The notes beneath the pieces were generated by a model. It was given only the letters and a program-made list of their open reading frames with translations. It was not told the origin of the DNA and ran no database searches. From contig CAJFEE010000028.1 of assembly GCA_904373265.1 (NCBI GenBank), positions 1 to 56,817 of the forward strand: 56,817 nucleotides of DNA. The letters run 5' to 3'. The stretch comes from Candidatus Harrysmithiimonas galli. Lineage in GTDB: Bacteria; Bacillota; Bacilli; CAJFEE01. Made by a program: the position numbers and the translations under genes. Shown here in pieces: positions 7,463 to 17,107 of the stretch; within the stretch, counting starts at the first letter, position 1, and each line of letters begins with the position of its first letter.

Positions 7463-8665
7463 CGTACCCCACATTTCCTTTTATATTTATTTTTTATGAT
7501 GAAATTCACAAAAATTATACTACAAAGCTGGGGCAAATTTCTACAAAATCGACTCTTTTACTTGATTTCTCATATTTTTTACCATCAATAAACAAATAAA
7601 CATAATATGTCAATATTCAATGTTTGAAAAAGTGACAGCAATTTTTTCCAGAATCCATCTATTGGAAGACTTTCCAGCCTATTCACAGTTGCACCCGTAC
7701 AACACGCCATTTCATAGATTTTGCTGTCATCATGAATGACTCCTTCTTTGTATTTTCAGAAATTCAAATCTACATGCATTTTTGAAATACCTCCTATTAT
7801 GAAATCGAAGTCTTCATTCATACCCATTTCAAACATTTTGCTGTCTGCTTTTATTGAGACGAAATAGTGAACCACTTTATCTTTTCAAACTCCTGTTCTA
7901 ACTGGCTCCATTGTACTGTTGGAAGAATACAAAAAGCCAAAGTGTCACTTCCATGCGATTCCATATACCAACGAACCTGATATTTTGGAGATAAATAGCC
8001 CTTGCATTACTTTTAGCGTAGTATCTCTGTCTGTACGATCTTCTAGCTTTGCTTGTTCCATTCTTTTTCAGAATAATATCAACATCTCATTCTTTTTCTA
8101 TTTCCATAGATGCAAAAGCTAAAGAGCTGCTGTCAATCAGACTAAAAGATTCATTATCATTTCAGATAAACCTTGTAACATTTTGATATATTTTTGAGTA
8201 GAATCGCTCAATATAATATTTTCCGTTTTCTTTATAAAAAGTTATGTATATTTTGTTTCTATCATTTCAGATTGATTTGAATGCCATCCGCTATATTCAA
8301 TATATCTTGAGTACTTGACTTACAGTTCAGTAGCTAACCTTGCAAAAATTGGTTGGAGGCTATCCATTCTTTGTCAAAATGATGGGTTACTTTATCCGTT
8401 GAGTATATCAATTGAATACATTTCATAACTGGAAGATCATCCAATCAAATCTGCTTTTTATCACAAAAATACATAAACAAACCATCTTCAAACTAACAGT
8501 TGCATTATCATTTTTATATTTCCTCCAACCAACAAAAAATACCTAAGTGATCAGTTTGTCCTATTTTGAATAAAAGAAGCAGCATGACGCCGCTTTACTT
8601 ACATTTCACAGATACTTATCAACTTTCAAGTATGAAAAAATTCCATTTATACATATATTTCCCTA
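7463..8665. other. 1.2-kb spacer between telA and mltG with gene remnants
   Basis: There is no intact gene. Minus-strand coding-like fragments occur in shifting frames (see 7851-8050). The rest is AT-rich and I see no RNA motif. It separates the inserted xpaC-telA pair from mltG, where B. subtilis has almost no spacer. Confidence 0.5.
7851..8050 (-). pseudogene. Frameshifted remnant of an unidentified gene
   Basis: On the minus strand one frame reads LSPKYQVRWYMESHGSDTLA and continues about 25 more codons to a TAA at 7851. The preceding stretch (TTLKVMQGLFIS) is in another frame. Composition looks like real protein interrupted by a frameshift. No family recognised. Confidence 0.35.
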
Positions 8666-9826
8666 TCATTCATGTTTCAGATTCAACAATCTTTGTTTCA
8701 AACTTTCTTCCATATTTTCCAGTTCGCTCTGTGCCTGCTGACGCTTTATACGTCCTTCTGCCTGGATACGCAAAGTTTCTTCCAGAGCTGTCATCAGATT
8801 TTCCTGCGTTTTCTTTAAAGTTTCAATATCAATGAGTCCTTGCTCATTGGCACGTGCTGTTTCAATGGTACTTTCCTTGAGCATTTCCGAATTTTTCAAA
8901 AGCAAAGTATTCGTAGTTTCAGTAACTTGCTTTTGTGCATCGACCGCACTTTTTTGACGCAACAATGCCAATGTAATCACAATTTGATTTTTCCAAAGTG
9001 GAATTGCTGTCATAATAGAGCTTTGGATTTTCTCTGCCAGTGCCTGATTTGTATTTTGAATTAGACGAATTTGCGGAGCAGTTTGGATCGTAATCTGACG
9101 ACTCAACTGCAAATCATACATTCTCTTTTCCAAACGATCAGTAAATTGTACCATATCATGAACCGCTTGCGCATCCATTTGATCCCCACTTGCCTCTGCC
9201 TGCTTTTTTAAGGCAGGAATCGTTTCTTCTTTTAATTGAATATGCTTTAACTCTGCCGCTGCAATATAAATATTAATTGCATCAAAATAGTCTTTGTTTT
9301 TGGCATAGAGCTGCTCCAACATCTCCACATCTTTTAACAATCGATTTTTAGACTGTTCCAGTTGAACGGAAATTCGATCAATTTGAGTGCTAACTTTTTG
9401 ATACTTGGATAAAGTTTCCTGAATGGAACGCGACACCTTACCAAATAGTCTCTTGAAAAATCCAGTATCCTCTTTTAAATCATCTGGAGAAACCAATGTT
9501 AAACGTTGCATCAAATCATTAATAATTTGACCAACTTCTCCAATGTCTTGCTTTTGCACTTGACTTAACATTTCATGTGAAAACGTGGAAAGCTTTCCTT
9601 GTGCTTGTGTGCCATACAATGTCATAGCTTGTGCATCTGTCGGATCAATCTGTTTGACAAGCTCAAAGACACGTGTTTGATTTTCAAACGGCAAAGTATC
9701 CACCAAACGCTTTGGAGGTTCTTCACCATTTTGTTTTTTTACCAAACGATCTTCTGTAGTTAAGGGCAGATTTTCTCCAAATGGATCTGCCAATAAATCA
9801 TCCAAAATTTTATTTTTTTCTTGCAT
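8666..9826 (-). CDS. TelA/YaaN family toxic anion resistance protein
   Basis: Proteins of the TelA family (PF05816) are linked to tellurite and other stress resistance and to tolerance of cell-wall agents; the biochemical role is unclear. The 386-residue product is largely helical. It has a central conserved region (FFKRLFGKVSRSIQETLSKY, then IDRISVQLEQSKNRLLKDV) and the C-terminal QNTNQALAEKIQSSIMTAIP and WKNQIVITLALLRQ motifs. The ATG at 9826 follows AAAGGTGAACTGACC; the longer frame has no start signal. It lies 13 bp after xpaC; the xpaC-yaaN pairing is known from Bacillus. Here the pair is inserted between the DUF1292 gene and mltG. Confidence 0.92.
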   Translation of the reverse strand: MQEKNKILDDLLADPFGENLPLTTEDRLVKKQNGEEPPKRLVDTLPFENQTRVFELVKQIDPTDAQAMTLYGTQAQGKLSTFSHEMLSQVQKQDIGEVGQIINDLMQRLTLVSPDDLKEDTGFFKRLFGKVSRSIQETLSKYQKVSTQIDRISVQLEQSKNRLLKDVEMLEQLYAKNKDYFDAINIYIAAAELKHIQLKEETIPALKKQAEASGDQMDAQAVHDMVQFTDRLEKRMYDLQLSRQITIQTAPQIRLIQNTNQALAEKIQSSIMTAIPLWKNQIVITLALLRQKSAVDAQKQVTETTNTLLLKNSEMLKESTIETARANEQGLIDIETLKKTQENLMTALEETLRIQAEGRIKRQQAQSELENMEESLKQRLLNLKHE

Positions 9827-9839
9827 GGTCAGTTCACCT

Positions 9840-10487
9840 TTACTTTTTATTTTGATCCCAATGATGAGTTTCAATGGATTTCTTTGCAACTTCAATTTCC
9901 AACTGCAGCTCTTGAACATCCCGCTCCAACAGTTCTTTCAAATCATGATCAATTGTTTTAGCAAGATCGGAAATAATTTTTTTTGTTTCCCTTAACGATC
10001 TCTCAATTTCATCTGTTTTTACAGGCTGCGCATTTAAAAATGCGTATTTTTCCATTAATTCATCCATAGAAGGCAAGTGTGAGTAATAAAAAATTTCAAC
10101 CTCATAAAAACGAATGGGATCCTTTGAAACGATAGCATGAATTTTTCTAATCGTCTTTATAAGATTATAATTTTTCATAATTTGACGCAGATCACCAATA
10201 CGAAGCATATTTTTCTGAACACGATGAATTTTTATTTTCCCATCACGCAAATGTCCTCGAATATATTTGTACTCTCGATATGGAAGTTTGGAAGATTTTA
10301 TATGCCCCCATCTGAAGAAATACTTTATCCCCAAAAAACAAACAAAACCAGTGAGCACTGCATAGATAAAACACATAAAAAAGGAAACATGAAATCCGAA
10401 AAAATAAATCGGCCATGAAACTACACCCAATACACAAGATGCACCTAGACGTAAAGCGCCAAAAAACAAATCTTTGAAAAAATCCAC
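9840..10487 (-). CDS. xpaC: XpaC-type 5-bromo-4-chloroindolyl phosphate hydrolysis family protein
   Basis: This 215-residue protein belongs to the XpaC group (PF10112), originally linked to hydrolysis of X-phosphate; its real function is unknown. Two hydrophobic stretches in the first 60 residues (around GASCVLGVVSWPIYFFGF and CFIYAVLTGFVCFLGI) anchor it to the membrane. The rest is a charged, helical cytoplasmic part (YNLIKTIRKIHAIV, HLPSMDELMEKYAF). It is followed directly by telA and the two are probably one operon. Start ATG 10487 follows AGGAGGAGAAACAGTG. Confidence 0.85.
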   Translation of the reverse strand: MDFFKDLFFGALRLGASCVLGVVSWPIYFFGFHVSFFMCFIYAVLTGFVCFLGIKYFFRWGHIKSSKLPYREYKYIRGHLRDGKIKIHRVQKNMLRIGDLRQIMKNYNLIKTIRKIHAIVSKDPIRFYEVEIFYYSHLPSMDELMEKYAFLNAQPVKTDEIERSLRETKKIISDLAKTIDHDLKELLERDVQELQLEIEVAKKSIETHHWDQNKK

Positions 10488-10548
10488 TGTTTCTCCTCCT
10501 ACTTTTTTATATGTAACATCGGTTTAACATTATACTTTTATAACTAAA

Positions 10549-10583
10549 GAAGGAGAAACAACAAAAAACATTGTTACTCCTTC
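10549..10583 (-). terminator. Terminator after the DUF1292 gene
   Basis: Minus-strand GAAGGAG-A-AACAA complementarity (plus 10549-10561 with 10571-10583, one A-A mismatch) forms a hairpin 18 bp past the DUF1292 stop. It separates the alaS operon from xpaC-telA. Confidence 0.6.
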
Positions 10584-10600
10584 CTTTTCACTTAAATCAC

Positions 10601-10885
10601 TCAATTCTCATCCAATTCATCCATAAATGTATGAATAACCTCTTCAATCATTTCCCATTCCTCTTCAGACTCAATAAATTGTAACTCTCCACCTTCTCCA
10701 TCCTCATTTTCCGTATAGCGTGCAGCATAAAGTGAATCATCGTCATCATCATTTCCCACTGGCGTATAGACAACATACGCATACCCAGTCTCGTCAGAAT
10801 GAAAGGTAAAAAGAATGTCACAAAGTATTTCGCTGCCGTCTTCAGTAACAATTGTAATCTGAGCATTTTGATCCATATTTTCCAT
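10601..10885 (-). CDS. DUF1292 family protein (YrzB-like)
   Basis: A small, very acidic cytosolic protein (94 residues) of unknown function. The family pattern is visible: ITIVTEDGSEILCDILFTF, YAYVVYTPV, then an acidic loop with five Asp, YAARYTENEDG, and the end EEEWEMIEEVIHTFMDEL. Start ATG 10885 has AGGAGG nearby. It follows ruvX by 10 bp, in the conserved alaS-ireB-ruvX-yrzB order, so it is likely co-transcribed with them. Confidence 0.92.
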   Translation of the reverse strand: MENMDQNAQITIVTEDGSEILCDILFTFHSDETGYAYVVYTPVGNDDDDDSLYAARYTENEDGEGGELQFIESEEEWEMIEEVIHTFMDELDEN

Positions 10886-10895
10886 TGATATCCTC

Positions 10896-11324
10896 CTAAA
10901 GCGACGCAGATGATTTTGAATCCAAATAGCTTTGTAAAATCAGCACACTCGCTATTTTATCCACAACTTTTTTTCGTTTTTTTCGTGACATATCTGCCTC
11001 AATTAAATATTTATGTGCCGCAACCGTTGTCAAACGTTCATCCCAAAAGACAATATCAACAGACAACTCTGCTTGGAGCTTTTGTCCAAATTCCAAACAA
11101 AATTGTCCACGCGCTCCGATTGTACCATCCATATTTTTTGGCAAACCAACAACAATAGTTTGAATTTCATATCGACGAATATATTCAGCAAGCTGTGGTA
11201 TGACCTGGTCAAGTTGATTTTCCGGAAAACGTAAAGTTTCCATTCCTTGTGCAGTCCATCCCATCTCATCGCTTAACGCTATTCCGACAGTTCGACTCCC
11301 TACATCTAATCCCAATATACGCAT
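10896..11324 (-). CDS. ruvX: Putative Holliday junction resolvase / 16S rRNA-processing nuclease RuvX (YqgF)
   Basis: YqgF/RuvX proteins have an RNase H-like fold. They are implicated in pre-16S rRNA 5'-end processing and were first proposed as Holliday junction resolvases. The 142-residue protein has the N-terminal metal-binding Asp in RILGLDVGSRTVGIALSD, the glycine motif VVGLPKNMDGTIGARG, and WDERLTT with the second acidic residue. The length is typical. It lies 7 bp after ireB and 10 bp before the DUF1292 gene. Confidence 0.95.
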   Translation of the reverse strand: MRILGLDVGSRTVGIALSDEMGWTAQGMETLRFPENQLDQVIPQLAEYIRRYEIQTIVVGLPKNMDGTIGARGQFCLEFGQKLQAELSVDIVFWDERLTTVAAHKYLIEADMSRKKRKKVVDKIASVLILQSYLDSKSSASL

Positions 11325-11331
11325 GATACCA

Positions 11332-11595
11332 TTATGCCTTTCGATTCATAATATAAAATTTAACCAGTTCTTCGATAATTTCATCTCGTTCCAGCTTTCG
11401 AATTAAATTTCTTGCATCTTTATGCCGAGGAATATAAGCAGGATCCCCTGATAATAAATAACCGACAATTTGATTGATTGGATTATAGCCTTTCTCTTCC
11501 AACGCACGATATACATGTATGAGGACAGCTTCTGCCTGCACATCCTTTAAATCAGCCAATGAATCAAATTTCATGGTTTGATCAAACGACTCCAT
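11332..11595 (-). CDS. ireB: IreB family regulatory phosphoprotein (UPF0297)
   Basis: In Enterococcus IreB is a small target of the PASTA kinase IreK and affects cephalosporin resistance. The 87-residue product shows the family core [20 protein letters not shown] and [19 protein letters not shown]. An N-terminal Thr (FDQTMKFD) is in the place of the phosphorylated threonines. I chose ATG 11595 (MESFDQ), with GGTGA upstream; GTG 11604 would add three residues. It lies between alaS and ruvX as in most Bacillota. Confidence 0.94.
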   Translation of the reverse strand: MESFDQTMKFDSLADLKDVQAEAVLIHVYRALEEKGYNPINQIVGYLLSGDPAYIPRHKDARNLIRKLERDEIIEELVKFYIMNRKA

Positions 11596-11618
11596 TTCCT
11601 TCACCCCGTCATTTCAAT

Positions 11619-14267
11619 TTATTTCTTCTGCTCTTGCACCAAACTTGTAACCGCTTCGATCGCTACATGTAAAGAATCTGGATTTTTCCCACCAGCCTGC
11701 GCCATGTCGGGACGACCGCCACCACCGCCACCGCATATTGCCGCAACTTCTTTAATCAACTTGCCAGCATGGTAACCTTGTTTTACCAGATCTTTTGTAA
11801 TACCAATCGTAAGGTTCACTTTTTCACCATCTGTACAACCTAATACAATAATGACAGATTCTATACGATTTTTCAAATCATCTACCATCTGTCTTAAATG
11901 ATTCATATCTACACTTGGGACTACTGCGGCAATTACAGAAACACCTCCTACATCTTTTACTTGATGAATTAAATTTGCCGATTGCATATGGCTTATCTTC
12001 GCAGTTAAAGATTCATTTGTTTTTTGTAAAGTACGCAGTTCGGTTTGCAATTGTGCAATTTTAGCAGGAAGCCCTTTTACAGTTGATTTTGCTTGCTTCG
12101 CTAAATGTTCTGCCAACTCAGCATACATATTCATATAGCGATATGCATATTCTCCCGTTACAGCTTCAATTCTTCGAATCCCTGCACCAATCCCAGATTC
12201 TGAAACAATCTTAAATAAACCAATAACATTTGTATTACTTACATGGCACCCGCCACAAAGCTCCAAACTATAGTCTCCAATGCTGACAACTCGAACAATT
12301 TCTCCATATTTTTCACCAAACAATGCCATCGCACCTTTTTTTTTGGCCTCAGCAATTGGCATTGATTCAATTTCAAGTGGAATGCTCGCCCAAATTTTCT
12401 CGTTTACAATGGTTTCAATTTGTTTCAATTCCGTTTCTTCAATGGCACCGAAATGCGAAAAATCAAAGCGCAGACGCTCTGGGGCAACTTGTGAGCCTGC
12501 TTGATTAACATGTGTACCTAAAACATCCTTTAAAGCCTGATGCAACAAATGAGTTGCAGTATGATTTTTAATGATCGCATTACGCTTTTGTTTATCGATT
12601 TGTCCATGGCATGTATCACCAATTTTCAAAGTACCTTTTGTAATTTTCACCTGATGGAGTCCTTGACCATTTGGTGCTTTTTGTACATCTAGCACTTCAG
12701 CAGTTACAGTATCATTTGTCCAAATTCCTGTATCAGCAACCTGCCCACCGCTTTCTGAATAAAATGGTGTTTCATTAAAAACAACTTGTCCTTCTTGATC
12801 TTTTTCTAACATATCTACTTTTTTTCCATCTTGTAAAATCGCAACAACTGTACCGGTCGCAGCCACTTTTGTATAACCAACAAAGGTGCTCTCATCCTTT
12901 AACTCCGTTAAAATTTCATTTTGCACCTGCATAGACTCAACTTCCTGACGAGCATTTCTTGCACGCTCTCTTTGCTTTTCCATTTCTTTCTCAAATCCAG
13001 CTATATCAATGGTCATGCCATCATCTTCAGCATACTCCTCGGTTAATTCCATTGGAAAACCATATGTGTCATAAAGCTTAAATACAAGAGTCCCTGGGAT
13101 CACCGTACATTTATCTGCCTTTAATCGCTTAACTTCATCAGACAAAATATGAAGCCCTTCATTTAGTGTCTCCAAAAAACGAATTTCTTCCCCATGAATC
13201 ATCTTCTCAATAAACACTTGTTTTTCCAAAATTTGCGGATAATAACTTTCCATAATTTCACCAACAACTGGTACAAGAGATGCCATAAATGGCTTTTCAA
13301 TTCCTAAATTTTTTGCATATCGAACTGCACGACGTAACAAACGGCGCAAAACATAGCCACGTCCTTCGTTGGAAGGCAACGCATCATCAGAAATAGCAAA
13401 AGCTACTGTGCGAATATGATCTGCAATCACTTTAAAAGCAATATCATCTGCCTTGGACACACCGTATTTCTTACCACTGATGGATTCTGTTTTTTGAATA
13501 ATCGGCATAAATAAATCTGTATCAAAGTTTGTATCCACTCCTTGCATAATACAAGCCATGCGCTCTAGACCACAGCCGGTATCAATATTTTTATTCGGAA
13601 GCTCTGGATATTCTGAACGTTTTAAACCATCCTTAGCATTAAACTGACTTAATACAATGTTCCAAATTTCAATATAACGATCATTTTCCAAATCATCCTG
13701 GAGCAGACGAATTCCTTGATTTTTTGGATCATATTTCATTCCTCGATCATAGAAAATCTCTGTGCAAGGTCCACAAGGTCCTTCCCCAATTTCCCAAAAA
13801 TTCCCTTCCAACAATACAATATGCTCTGGATTCAATCCCAATTCCACCCAAGTGTTATAAGTCTCTTTATCTTCCGGATATACAGTAACATATAATTTTT
13901 CTGCCGGAAATCCACACCATTTATCACTTGTCAAAAACTCCCAGCCCCAAGCAATGGCATCCTTTCGAAAATAATCACCAATAGAAAAATTTCCAAGCAT
14001 TTCAAAAAATGTATGATGTCGTGCGGTTTTTCCGACATTTTCAATATCATTGGTGCGAATGGCTTTTTGTGCATTAACAATTCGTGGATTCACTGGAATC
14101 TCACGTCCATCAAAATATTTTTTTAATGTTGCAACACCGCTGTTAATCCAAAGCAATGTCGGATCTTCATATGGAACCAACGAAGCACTTGGTTCAACTC
14201 GATGTCCCTTTTCTTCAAAAAATTTTAACCACATATCACGAATTTCAGCTGATGATCGTTTCTTCAT
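11619..14267 (-). CDS. alaS: Alanine--tRNA ligase
   Basis: AlaRS charges tRNA-Ala and removes misattached serine and glycine. The 882-residue protein has the class II catalytic domain at the N-terminus ([13 protein letters not shown], motif 2 region [20 protein letters not shown], motif 3 [18 protein letters not shown]). The editing domain carries the zinc-binding [11 protein letters not shown] and CGGCH motifs, and the C-Ala domain at the end has [17 protein letters not shown]. Start ATG 14267 follows GGGAGGAAATT. It leads the conserved ireB-ruvX-DUF1292 set and is preceded by a T-box leader, so charging of its tRNA should control it. Confidence 0.98.
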   Translation of the reverse strand: MKKRSSAEIRDMWLKFFEEKGHRVEPSASLVPYEDPTLLWINSGVATLKKYFDGREIPVNPRIVNAQKAIRTNDIENVGKTARHHTFFEMLGNFSIGDYFRKDAIAWGWEFLTSDKWCGFPAEKLYVTVYPEDKETYNTWVELGLNPEHIVLLEGNFWEIGEGPCGPCTEIFYDRGMKYDPKNQGIRLLQDDLENDRYIEIWNIVLSQFNAKDGLKRSEYPELPNKNIDTGCGLERMACIMQGVDTNFDTDLFMPIIQKTESISGKKYGVSKADDIAFKVIADHIRTVAFAISDDALPSNEGRGYVLRRLLRRAVRYAKNLGIEKPFMASLVPVVGEIMESYYPQILEKQVFIEKMIHGEEIRFLETLNEGLHILSDEVKRLKADKCTVIPGTLVFKLYDTYGFPMELTEEYAEDDGMTIDIAGFEKEMEKQRERARNARQEVESMQVQNEILTELKDESTFVGYTKVAATGTVVAILQDGKKVDMLEKDQEGQVVFNETPFYSESGGQVADTGIWTNDTVTAEVLDVQKAPNGQGLHQVKITKGTLKIGDTCHGQIDKQKRNAIIKNHTATHLLHQALKDVLGTHVNQAGSQVAPERLRFDFSHFGAIEETELKQIETIVNEKIWASIPLEIESMPIAEAKKKGAMALFGEKYGEIVRVVSIGDYSLELCGGCHVSNTNVIGLFKIVSESGIGAGIRRIEAVTGEYAYRYMNMYAELAEHLAKQAKSTVKGLPAKIAQLQTELRTLQKTNESLTAKISHMQSANLIHQVKDVGGVSVIAAVVPSVDMNHLRQMVDDLKNRIESVIIVLGCTDGEKVNLTIGITKDLVKQGYHAGKLIKEVAAICGGGGGGRPDMAQAGGKNPDSLHVAIEAVTSLVQEQKK

Positions 14268-14312
14268 AATTTCCTCCCATATCGTTTGCTTATATCGTTT
14301 GAATTTTTACTC

Positions 14313-14352
14313 AAAAAAAATACGCTGATCCCTTTATGACAGGGACGAGCGT
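14313..14352 (-). terminator. Regulated terminator of the alaS T-box
   Basis: The hairpin ACGCT-C-GTCCCT / AGGGAT-C-AGCGT ends in TTTTTTTT (plus 14313-14320). It directly follows the T-box sequence that forms the competing antiterminator. Confidence 0.9.
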
Positions 14353-14552
14353 GCGCGGTACCACCCTGATTATGGCTTTTCAGTCAGCCATCACCTCAAA
14401 AATAGAATAACGCTCCATTTTAACGACAGATTTTTCGTCTGCTGCTTCGGATTCGCTTGTTCTGTCACATGCTACCTTAAATCTCTTATATCCTTAGGAG
14501 ATTCCTTTCTAATTCATATGAACAAGGTACATTGTGCATACTTTTTTCCATC
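14313..14552 (-). promoter_or_regulatory. T-box leader controlling alaS
   Basis: The T-box signature AGGGTGGTACCGCG is read on the minus strand at plus 14354-14367. It is followed by a terminator hairpin (ACGCT at plus 14348-14352 region with AGCGT at 14322-14326, plus GTCCCT/AGGGAT) and eight T. Upstream lie Stem I elements, including an AGTA-like specifier-loop side near 14540. Uncharged tRNA should pair with the leader and allow read-through into alaS. I could not place the alanine specifier codon with certainty. Confidence 0.93.
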
Positions 14553-14584
14553 ATTGCATTTTTCATTTTTATGTTCTATTTTTA

Positions 14585-14614
14585 ATTATAGGAAAAACCA
14601 ATTTTAGTTGTCAA
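14585..14614 (-). promoter_or_regulatory. Sigma-A promoter of the alaS leader
   Basis: Minus strand: TTGACA (plus 14609-14614), an 18-bp spacer, TATAAT (plus 14585-14590). Both boxes match consensus. Transcription starts about 30 bp before the T-box Stem I. Confidence 0.9.
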
Positions 14615-15390
14615 CGTTTTAAAAGATGATTCACACAAAAATCTTGACAAAATCACTCGATTTTTGAACAGTACATATCTTTGAAAACATAAACCCTATT
14701 GACTCAAAACAGACACCCAATCCTATCTACCATAGGATGATCTTGCAATCCACTCACAAATAAATAAAGCAAAAACATTTCAATAATTTCTTCGTTATCA
14801 TCAAATGATATAAATATAATCTTTGTTTTTAATCACTACAACTTATTTTTCTTGAAGCGGATCTATTTCATCTTTATCATTTTTACAATCACATAAATCC
14901 TACACAATGAAAAAATCAGTGATCTATACTGTAGGCAAAGTACAACTTTTTAACTTTGTCTTGTATTTTTGCTTTGAATCACATATCCAAAAACAAAGAT
15001 GGAATTTGAAAAATTTTTTGGTATCATTGTTTTTTAAAATGCGGATCAAGAATTTTTTTAAAATAGCAACAGAACTTGCGCATTTTCTATTCAAAAATTG
15101 GTGTGCCTATAATCTAAATCATCGAATCTCGAAATGATGGATAGTATTTTTCTTGAAACAATCGTTCATTTACCAAAACAATCCATTGAAAAAATAAGGA
15201 AAAAATTTCATGTTTTTTCCAAAAAAATCTGATTCAACCATTTTATTGGAGTTTTTATATTGATAAAACCCAACAAAAAAGTCCATAAGAAAACCTGTGT
15301 TTAAAAGTAGACTTACCTAACTCATCTAAAAGAAACAAGTGAAGTATGAAAAAAAGCTACTTTAGTTTTTCATTTCAGATCTTAGACCAT
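14615..15390. other. Intergenic spacer upstream of alaS
   Basis: Very AT-rich. I see no supported gene on either strand. A short minus-strand coding-like stretch near 14850 (CKNDKDEIDPLQEK) could be a relic. Confidence 0.4.
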
Positions 15391-16470
15391 TTACCTCTCT
15401 TTTTGTGTACGATACAGGAAATAGATTTGCCGGACGTAACGAAAAGTAATTTTTAGGAAAGCAAACAGCGGAACAACGATTAACATTCCGAGAATCCCCC
15501 ATAGTTCGCCACCAACAAGTAAAAGTAAAATAACCGTAATCGGATGGATATCTATTGTTTTACTTGTAATCATTGGAGCAAGTACACTACTTTCCAAAAA
15601 CTGAATTAAAACAATTGCAATCAAAGTAAACAGCGCAGTCTTCTCAGAAATGGTCAATGTAAACAATAAAACTGGCAAAGCACCAATAATGGGTCCGAAA
15701 TATGGAATAATATTTGTCAATCCAATTACCGCACCAAAAATTAACGCATAATCAATCTTCAAAATATAAAAAACAATGCTTGCTGCTGTACCAACAAAAA
15801 GGCTAATCAATAGCTGACTGCGAATATATTTTCCAATGCAGTCATCTGCCTCTGAAATATAATTATGAAGTGAGTGACGGTATATAACTGGTACAGACAA
15901 TAAAATTCGGCGAATTCCACGTTCATAATCCTTTAACATATAATACGCCAAAAACGGAACCAGTAAAAGTACGAGAAAATTTTGAACAAATGCTGACAAA
16001 AAACGAAACATGATCTCCAAACTTTTATCCATCCGATTTTCAAAATATGTGATGCCATCTGTTACTTTCTCACGAAATACTGGTGGCAGACTCGATGTCT
16101 CATTTAAAATTTTATGAATCAATGAATGATATGTTTCTAAAAAAAGTGGTAAACTCTTTTTTAATGCAACAAGCTGATCAATTACCCTCGGAATTCCAGT
16201 ATAGATAAAACTTGCAATAAGCAAAAACAATAACAAAAATATGAATAAAATACCTAGATTTTTTTTCAAACCAATTCGTGCAAAAAAATGAACACATGGG
16301 TGTAAAATATATGCCAATAAAAAAGCCAATAACAGAGGTAAAAGCAAGATTTTGGCAACATTCATAATTGGCATCCAAAGTACCTTAAGCTTTACGAAAA
16401 GCAATAAACCAAGCAAAAAGAAAAAAAGCAAGATGAATCGAACCAGCCAGCGTACGCTTCGATGCTCCAT
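15391..16470 (-). CDS. AI-2E family transporter (YrrI/PerM-like)
   Basis: A polytopic membrane protein of PF01594, 359 residues, with about seven or eight predicted helices. Family motifs are PFLAYYMLKDYERG, the loop DDCIGKYIRSQLLISL, GLTNIIPYFGPIIGALP and the final block GGELWGILGMLIVVPL. Relatives have been tied to autoinducer-2 export or Na+/H+ antiport, but the substrate of this branch is unknown. B. subtilis yrrI holds the same place upstream of alaS. The gene runs toward alaS with about 1.1 kb between. Confidence 0.93.
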   Translation of the reverse strand: MEHRSVRWLVRFILLFFFLLGLLLFVKLKVLWMPIMNVAKILLLPLLLAFLLAYILHPCVHFFARIGLKKNLGILFIFLLLFLLIASFIYTGIPRVIDQLVALKKSLPLFLETYHSLIHKILNETSSLPPVFREKVTDGITYFENRMDKSLEIMFRFLSAFVQNFLVLLLVPFLAYYMLKDYERGIRRILLSVPVIYRHSLHNYISEADDCIGKYIRSQLLISLFVGTAASIVFYILKIDYALIFGAVIGLTNIIPYFGPIIGALPVLLFTLTISEKTALFTLIAIVLIQFLESSVLAPMITSKTIDIHPITVILLLLVGGELWGILGMLIVVPLFAFLKITFRYVRQIYFLYRTQKER

Positions 16471-16503
16471 CTGATCCCTCCAAAGTATTTTCTGTAAAAA
16501 TAA

Positions 16504-16692
16504 CTACAATGCTTCCTTTCTCTCTTCTTCTGAGAAAATATCATCTAAAGAGCTTAATGTGCCATCTTCTTCTACCTGATGCATATGAAGTAGACCTCCT
16601 ACAATACTCAGCTCAATAAAACAATCCCAACAATAAAATTGATTTACACCGATTTTCCCAATCTCTTTACTTCTACAATTCGGACAATACAT
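16504..16692 (-). CDS. Small zinc-ribbon protein
   Basis: A 62-residue protein with two CxxC pairs, YCPNC at the start and FYCWDC about 20 residues later, forming a likely zinc ribbon. A short acidic tail follows (LSSLDDIFSEEERKEAL). ATG 16692 is preferred for the GGGGTGAAAAT ahead of it; the longer frame to 16725 lacks a ribosome site. It lies between recD2 and the AI-2E family gene, where B. subtilis has the small genes yrzQ and yrzR. Function unknown. Confidence 0.75.
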   Translation of the reverse strand: MYCPNCRSKEIGKIGVNQFYCWDCFIELSIVGGLLHMHQVEEDGTLSSLDDIFSEEERKEAL

Positions 16693-17107
16693 ATTTTCAC
16701 CCCTATTACAAAATTCTTTATGCAAAGTTATGCCCGAAAAAAGATGGAAATATACAAGGAATAAAGAAAAAGAGAGCTGCTTTTATGTATATAAAACATA
16801 AACCGAACTTCTGTTTTTACTTTGATGCAAGCAATAAAAAAAAAGCCCTATCATATTTGACAAGACCAAAATCTGATACAATCCGAATAAAAACCTTTCT
16901 CACATTCAGTTCGCTTTCTCTAAACAAGCCACAACTTTACTACAAAACGCTGAGCTTGTTTAACTGTTTTCTTCCATAGGCATCTTACCAATGTAGGAGG
17001 TTCAGAAAAATCGATCTAAACCAAGTTTTTTTCAACAAAGAATATTTTTGTTCCACGATCAATGGATTTATATTTTCTATCTACATTCCGCCTCAAACAC
17101 AGACCTG
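16693..17107. other. Intergenic spacer after recD2
   Basis: No gene supported. A 9-bp inverted repeat, TAAACAAGC (16921-16929) with GCTTGTTTA (16954-16962), has no T-run on the minus side and is not a clear terminator. Confidence 0.45.

Noticed and set aside
14907-15137. Plus-strand open frame of 76 codons in the alaS upstream spacer
   Set aside because: Composition is what AT-rich DNA gives by chance, there is no ribosome site and no motif.
16921-16962. Inverted repeat as a recD2 terminator
   Set aside because: It lies about 145 bp past the stop and the minus side is followed by GAGAAAG, not a T-run.
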